A stretch of 64,000 nt of DNA from Schizochytrium sp. TIO01 (taxonomy: Eukaryota > Sar > Bigyra > Thraustochytrida > Thraustochytriidae): NCBI GenBank assembly GCA_004764695.1, contig SMSO01000031.1, forward strand, positions 9,087,761 through 9,151,760. The letters run 5' to 3'. The position numbers and the translations under genes are program-made. The number at the start of each line of letters is the position of its first letter. Position 1 is the stretch's first letter. Below are positions 58,275 to 64,000 of the stretch, piece by piece. Under the pieces are notes generated by a model. That model was not told the origin of the DNA, made no database searches, and saw only the letters and a program-made list of their open reading frames with translations.

Positions 58275-59174
58275 ATGAGTGACGGCAGATCCTACTCTCG
58301 CGGTGGCGGCGATGATTACTACTCTCGCGGTCGCTCTTCGTATCGATCCCACGGCGGTCGTGACGACTACTCTCGTAGCAGCCGGGATAATTACTCGGAT
58401 CGCCGCTCGGAGACTCGAGGCCACCAGTCACGGCAGGGTGGTGCCAGAGGCCTCGCAAGGATTCATGGCACCGAGCAAGACCGTGTAAATTGCACATTCT
58501 ACATCAAGATGGGCGTATGTCGCCACGGAGACAAATGCGAGCGTCAGCATAACAAACCCGCCTTCAGCCAGACTATAATGATCCCTGGTATGTACCCAAA
58601 CCCGGAGGCGGTCAACATGGCGGCTCGCAAGGATGGCTCCTTTGTTCCCAAGCAGCGTCCTGGCGACCGTGACGCCGCTTTTGAGGAATTCTTTGTAGAC
58701 ATGTTTGAGGAAGTCAGCAAATGCGGCGAAATCGAAGATGTAGTTGTTTGTGACAACTTGTGCGATCATATGATGGGGAACGTTTACATCAAGTTTTACG
58801 ACGAAATCGACGCAGATAAATGCCTCAAACTTGTGTCTGGACGCTACTACCAGGGTAAGAAGCTCGACGCTGAATTCGTGCCTGTTACGGACTTCTCGTT
58901 GTCCAGGTGCAGACAATATGACCGTAGGGAGTGCGATAGAGGCGGTACGTGCAGTTACATGCATGTGAAGCGCCTGGATCCGGGGTTGGAGAATGACCTT
59001 TTGAATGAGCAGCCGTGTAAGGGTCACAGAAGTGCAAATATTCGCAAAAGATCACCGAGCAGGTCGCGCAGCCCTTCGGATCGGCACCGGTCAAGGTCAT
59101 ATGGCCGCTCACGCGATCACCGACGATCGAGATCACCATCTTCGCGATACCGCCACCGTGACTCTCGCAGGTAA
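58275..59174 (+). CDS. U2AF1: U2 snRNP auxiliary factor small subunit (U2AF35)
   Basis: A 299-residue intronless frame from an ATG. An N-terminal Arg/Ser/Gly/Tyr-rich extension of ~58 residues precedes the canonical start of the conserved core. Zinc finger 1 is CTFYIKMGVCRHGDKCERQH near 73-92 (CCCH spacing 8-5-3). The UHM runs to about 205, containing EEVSKCGEIEDVVVCDN and GNVYIKFYDEIDADKC. Zinc finger 2 is CRQYDRRECDRGGTCSYMH near 212-230. An RS-rich tail follows from about 255. U2AF35 recognises the AG of the 3' splice site and binds U2AF65 through the UHM. The N-terminal extension is absent from the human protein. Confidence 0.95.
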   Translation: MSDGRSYSRGGGDDYYSRGRSSYRSHGGRDDYSRSSRDNYSDRRSETRGHQSRQGGARGLARIHGTEQDRVNCTFYIKMGVCRHGDKCERQHNKPAFSQTIMIPGMYPNPEAVNMAARKDGSFVPKQRPGDRDAAFEEFFVDMFEEVSKCGEIEDVVVCDNLCDHMMGNVYIKFYDEIDADKCLKLVSGRYYQGKKLDAEFVPVTDFSLSRCRQYDRRECDRGGTCSYMHVKRLDPGLENDLLNEQPCKGHRSANIRKRSPSRSRSPSDRHRSRSYGRSRDHRRSRSPSSRYRHRDSRR

Positions 59175-60117
59175 AGAATATATGTTGAAAACAGAGATAA
59201 AAGCGTTTTCGCTATATCATGGTTCGGGACGCTATTTTGATTAACCTGGACACTTGTCAGTGCTGTTTAAAGAAGGGTCAGAAACAAACTTTGCTACTAC
59301 TCCTATTCATGCCCTGGCGTGTTGCTAATCCTAGTCTATATCGGGGGTTATACAGAGCTCATTCCCCATGCGAAAGTAAAAGAAATTCACTACTGAAAAC
59401 GAAGGATTTAGGGGGATTAATGGAGAAAGAACTTTTCCGTGTTCGTTTTATATTCGATGATGTCGTTGAACGACACTCCTTACAATCCATCTGGAGATGG
59501 ATGGGCACTAAACATATGCCACTTAAGAATGCTATCTTATAAACTAAATTGATCTAATCTTTTTTTAATCGTCTGCACTTTATCTTTCAAGAAACACCCG
59601 GTTTGTTTTGTTATCATATAAATCTTCTGAGTTAGAATCCCCGACAGATCCAGGTTTACTTCTTACTTCGATACTCCAGATTCTGTAGTACTGAGCTGTT
59701 CTAGCGTAACGACTTCGAAAAAAAAACTCAACACATCAACACATCAAATCTTGATGTGAGAAAAGAAAAGCTCCGGTTTGAAAGAAATTAGATTACAGGG
59801 AATCGATTAGTAGGATAAGAGCGGAGATCAAGGAATTATACATAAACAATCCGAAGAGTGTAGTGTCAAACATTGCAAGATCTTCAGAATTTAACCTAGG
59901 GTGACTTCTTGACTTGCAAGGGAAGGAACACAAATCGAAATCTACAAGAATTAAGGTAATGGGCTGTAAGATAACACGAAAAAGTAAGCCAATAATTAAA
60001 AAATTGAAAATGAAGTTGATGTGGCAATCGAATTAGGAAAAGTAAAAAGGCGTTTAAGTGGGAAAAATCATGTGAACAACAAAGCAAAGAGAGAGGCAAG
60101 AAGGAGTGTTTTTACAT
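59175..60117. other. convergent intergenic region
   Basis: Holds the 3' untranslated regions of U2AF35 and alpha-tubulin. Apart from the weak ORF at 59219-59542, nothing is seen. Confidence 0.4.
59219..59542 (+). CDS. small hypothetical ORF downstream of U2AF35
   Basis: A 107-residue frame from an ATG to TAA, 45 bp after the U2AF35 stop. Composition is mixed with some coding-like codon use; no motif is recognised. It may be part of the U2AF35 3' untranslated region. Confidence 0.2.
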   Translation: MVRDAILINLDTCQCCLKKGQKQTLLLLLFMPWRVANPSLYRGLYRAHSPCESKRNSLLKTKDLGGLMEKELFRVRFIFDDVVERHSLQSIWRWMGTKHMPLKNAIL

Positions 60118-61876
60118 TTAGAACTCCTCGCCTTCCTCCTCGTCCTCGCCCTCGGCGGTCTCAGCACCAACCTCCTCGTAATCCTTCTCGAGGGCGGCAA
60201 GATCCTCACGGGCCTCGGAGAACTCACCCTCCTCCATACCCTCACCGACGTACCAGTGGACAAAGGCACGCTTGGCGTACATAAGATCGAACTTGTGGTC
60301 CATACGCGAGGTAACCTCGCCGATAGCGGTGGTGTTGGAAATCATGGTGACCGCACGCTGCACCTTGGCAAGATCACCGCCCGGCACAACGGTGGGCGGC
60401 TGGTAGTTAATGCCGACCTTGAATCCGGTCGGGCACCAGTCGACGAACTGGATGGTACGCTTGGTCTTGACGGTGGCAATGGCGGCGTTCACATCCTTGG
60501 GCACAACATCTCCACGGTACATGACACAGCATGCCATGTACTTTCCGTGACGAGGATCACACTTGACCATCATGTTGGCAGGCTCGAAGACCGAGTTGGT
60601 GATGTCTCCGACGGACATCTTCTCGTGGTACGCCTTCTCGGCGGCAATAACCGGCGCGAAGGAGCACAGCGGGAAGGAGATACGCGGGTAAGGCACAAGG
60701 TTGGTCTGGAACTCAGTAAGATCAACGTTGAGCTGACCCTCGAAACGGAGCGAGGCAGTGATGGAAGAAATGCACTGGGCAACGAGACGGTTGAGGTTGG
60801 TGTAAGTGGGGCGCTCGATGTCGAGGTTGCGACGGCAAATGTCGTACATGGCCTCGTTATCAATCATGAAGGCAACATCGGAGTGCTCAAGCATGGTGTG
60901 CGAGCAGAGGACAGAGTTGTAAGGCTCCACAACGGCGGTGGAAACCTGAGGGGAAGGGTACACAGCAAACTCGACCTTGGACTTCTTGCCGTAGTCAATT
61001 GAGAGGCGCTCGAGAAGAAGAGAGCCGAAGCCAGCTCCGGTACCACCACCGAAAGAGTGGAAGACCATAAATCCCTGAAGACCAGTGCAGTTGTCAGCAA
61101 GCTTGCGAATGCGGTCAAGAACAAGGTCAACGATCTCCTTGCCGATGGTGTAGTGGCCACGGGCATAGTTGTTGGCAGCATCCTCCTTACCGGAGATGAG
61201 CTGCTCGGGGTGGTAGAGCTGACGGTAAGTGCCGGTACGGACCTCGTCAACAACGGTGGGCTCAAGATCGACCATCACACAGCGCGGGACATACTTGCCA
61301 GCGCCGGTCTCACTGAAGAAGGTGTTGAAGGAGTCATCGACGTTTCCGTCGGCCTCCTGAGAGCAGCTGGGCTTCTGGCCGTCCGGCTGAATGCCGTGCT
61401 CAAGGCAGAAGAGCTCCCAGCAGGCGTTACCGATCTGGCAACCGGCCTCTGTAGTGGTGAAGATATCAAAAAGTCAAATGTAGGAATGCCGGCATCAAAG
61501 TTAGTTAGACAGCTGTAAATCAAAGAGGAGGATTCAATTGCAAAGTATTGCGCAAGATGGTCCGCATTACCCAAGATGAAAAGCAGGCTATTGTGTGTCC
61601 GTTTTTCATCAGCCTCGAACCTCATAAGGAAATGTCTTCTGGAGGGGTGGTGAACCCATTTCACAATTTTATTGAAAGACCTGAAGACAAATACCATGAG
61701 CTTCAAAAGACAGGGGTATGCTTGTAGAAGACCTCCCGTGCTCATCGCCGGGAAGGCCCTTTTGCTTAATAAATAAGGCATGTCACCGGGGATAGAAGAA
61801 AGCAGACCCATCTTCACGCATCTTGCTTAGACACGAGCAACTTACGGCCGAGGTGAATCAGAAGAACTTCACGCAT
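60118..61876 (-). CDS. alpha-tubulin, two exons
   Basis: CDS is 61846-61876 joined to 60118-61448 (complement), 453 residues. Exon 1 encodes [10 protein letters not shown] plus the first base of Gln11. The 397-nt intron has a C|GTAAGT donor and CTACAG|AG acceptor. Exon 2 restores [17 protein letters not shown]-binding motif [10 protein letters not shown] and alpha-specific segments ([32 protein letters not shown]) identify alpha rather than beta. Alpha-tubulin forms the microtubule heterodimer with beta-tubulin. Two oddities: the loop around position 40 reads [16 protein letters not shown], so Lys40 is replaced by Ser and the loop is two residues longer, and the C-terminus is EEGEEF, ending in Phe and not Tyr. 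Confidence 0.95.
61449..61845 (-). other. alpha-tubulin intron 1
   Basis: A 397-nt GT-AG intron at codon 11, phase 1. A position very early in the coding sequence is common for highly expressed protist tubulin genes and may carry expression signals; that role is inference. Confidence 0.9.
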
Positions 61877-64000
61877 GGTGTTCTTGCGCTAGGAGAAATT
61901 ACAAACAAACAAACAGACAAGCGGGGCAGCGAGGCCGAGACACAGATGGCTTGCTGTTGCAGCGGAATGGATGTGCGAAACAGTTTTGCTTTGCCGCTCG
62001 GGCCCTTGATTTCTCTGGCCTTGCATGACTCCCGCTCAACCGACATACGCAACTCCCCCACACTGCCCACCTACCCTGCCCCTCACATCCATCAGCTCTC
62101 TCCTCCAACGTCCACTGATTAATTCTTGAGTCGTATCACCCCGCAGTGCCCTAGTGAGTGATCCTTCACAGCGTTAAACTTTCCACGAATTTGCTCTAAG
62201 GTCCTCGTCTTTCACAGTGGTACTTTACAAAGTCCTCTCGAGGAAACGGCTTTGTCCTCCTATTCACACTGGAATTCTGTATTCCTCTCTTGTCTGACCC
62301 ATTCTAAAAATTATGCTCCCCCTCTCAACTTGCCTCTTATGCCCACTAGGACAAAGATGGTTCTCCTGGGTCCCTTTTCAACGGTCACTCTCAGTCACAT
62401 CAACTCTGAGAGGTTCCAGAGGCATGTTTTCTCAGAGGGAGATCCGCGCGAACCCAACTGACTTATTGGCGTAACCCAGGGACCCTCCCCTTCCAACGGA
62501 TCTGCCCGCGCTATGCAAATTCTTCAGAATACACGTGGTAGGACTTGGCTAATCAGAGCGTTTGCAATTGTAGGAAAAAGTGACTCTTTCACTCGCTCTC
62601 ACTCTCGCTCTCTCTGTACGTCGGCTGCTTCTGCTTTGGCTTTGCTCCGATGTGCTCGTTAGATTTGGGTGCCTGCCTGAATGTTAGTCATAACAGTCTC
62701 CGTCACCTAATTGAAGATGATTTTTTTTCTTTTTCGATCTCTGCACTTTCCTTTTAGTTTCCTCTTTTGATCAAGTTCCAAGTTTTCTTTGCACTTCCTT
62801 TTCCTCGTACCATGCAAAAACTGTCAGCTGCAGCAACGATAACAATCTTCTTCAAGATTACACCAACAAGCAACAGCTAGATTTCCTCGTCGTGCCCGAA
62901 CTTGCTACGAACCCAGACTCGTGCATGTTTTGCACGCAGCAAGCACGCAAGCACGCAAGCGCGCAAGCATGCATCACCACAAGGAGCAAGAGGTCGTTTC
63001 TCCACATGCTATGTTTGTTCAACCGGCAACAACAATAACGCGCTTAAAGGAGAAGAGGGTTGCTCCTTTTGTTTCCTTTCTAGTTCTCTCCGTTTGCTAC
63101 ATAGACAAATCAACACCAAAAAAACAGTCGCAAAAAGTAAACTATTAAAAAATAAAATATTAAATGTATATACCAATTTAGTGTTCTCTGCAAATTTTGC
63201 CATTGTAGGTAAGAGGCATGATTATCACGGCACTTTTCCATGCTTCTGCCATTTTTAACGACGGTAGTACAGCTCCTGTCGCTTATTCGACGTTTCCTCT
63301 TCTCGTTCACCCTGGCCTCTCGCACCCAAAAGCTATAGGTAGGATGTTCTCTTCCGAATGCTGCTCGCCATGCTGCTTGTTTTTGGGAGTTTGTCAGTAT
63401 CGTCGGGCAACAGCTATAGAGGCCGCGCCCTTGGCAAAGTTCTCGCTAACTTGATGCCTCCTAGTGCACTGGGGTCATTCTTCTGGTGCTTACATTTATG
63501 AAGACTCTCAGTATGGTATTTATTGCTCCTCTGTTAACTGCTGAAAGAATTAGAGCTACACATGGATGGATGTTACCGTGCCTATTCCCGTTCTGTCGAG
63601 AGAGAACTGTCTAATTTATCAGCGCGGGGCCGCTACGAAGAGAAGAGAAGTACTTGGGGCGAGAGCGCGCACGCGCACTTGAAAGCAACGCGTGCGTGTA
63701 TTAGTTAAACAACTGCTCGAGCTACATTCACGTGTGTTACCTGTGCAACAGCAGTAGCAGCAACAACAATTATCTACCAGCAGTGGTCTTTCTGTTGATC
63801 TCATAATTGAGAGGCTGTGCTCGCTTTCATTATGTATGCGATGCCGCGCAAGAAGCTCGGAATCAACAGCCGGGCAGCGAGGTGGGCCCTAGCGAGATAT
63901 TCACCTACCGAAAGTGGAAACACTCACAATAATTAAAAACACATCAACCGTATCAATAACTGTTTCATATAGGAAGGTTCGCAAAGTATAACTTGAGGCA
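61877..64000. other. upstream of alpha-tubulin and window end
   Basis: 61877-62150 is probably the tubulin promoter and 5' untranslated region. A plus-strand open stretch at 63218-63454 from an ATG is coding-like and flanked by possible splice signals (TTGTAG before, GTAGGA inside), but no family is recognised. Near 62940-62980 there are about four imperfect AAGCACGC/CAAGCATG units. Nothing firm is seen. Confidence 0.4.

Noticed and set aside
60106-61002. 298-codon plus-strand ORF opposite alpha-tubulin
   Set aside because: Antisense shadow of the strongly biased tubulin codons; the true alpha-tubulin reading is on the minus strand.

Overview
The window is nuclear DNA of a eukaryote. Genes are monocistronic, lie on both strands, have GT-AG introns where an intron can be placed, and are separated by long AT-rich intergenic stretches. 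The gene set (alpha-tubulin, U2AF35, SRP68, a GANP/SAC3 mRNA-export factor, a myosin, a voltage-gated K+ channel with EF-hands, a SHLQKYR-type Myb factor) suggests a heterotrophic protist. The EF-hand Kv channel, the ankyrin/PH-tailed myosin and the Myb factor would fit a stramenopile such as a labyrinthulomycete; that placement is inference. No rRNA, tRNA, CRISPR array, prokaryotic operon or intact transposon was recognised by eye.

Layout. 0.5-6 kb: PLP aminotransferase (-), a possible two-exon small gene (+), an Mpv17/PMP22 protein (-), then a patch of unplaced coding-like segments with a fold-back inverted repeat and a decayed kinase-like ORF. 8-14.5 kb: SRP68 (-), a three-exon SAM-domain protein (+), a gamma-butyrobetaine/trimethyllysine dioxygenase (-). 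14.5-20 kb: gene-poor, with an uninterrupted (ATTG)70 array. 20-30 kb: Kv channel (+) and a 1730-residue myosin (+). 29.9-37.1 kb: two overlapping minus-strand ORFs that together give the FG-repeat/RRM/SAC3 order of animal GANP (MCM3AP). 37-47.6 kb: a 10.5 kb AT-rich desert with a few coding-like islands. 47.6-62 kb: Myb factor (+), nucleotide-sugar transporter (-), PhoD-like phosphatase (+), an unrecognised proline-rich membrane protein (-), U2AF35 (+), alpha-tubulin with one intron (-). 62-64 kb: nothing firm.

Most genes are housekeeping functions: splicing (U2AF35), mRNA export (GANP-like), secretory targeting and glycosylation (SRP68, nucleotide-sugar transporter), carnitine synthesis, cytoskeleton and motors. 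They are not co-operonic; neighbours mostly alternate strand, in convergent or divergent pairs. Points most worth a second look: the split GANP-like locus, the alpha-tubulin lacking Lys40, the ankyrin/PH myosin with a long loop insertion, the unrecognised 715-residue membrane protein, and the decayed segment at 4.8-6.5 kb. All gene names rest on motif recognition by eye; no database search was possible.
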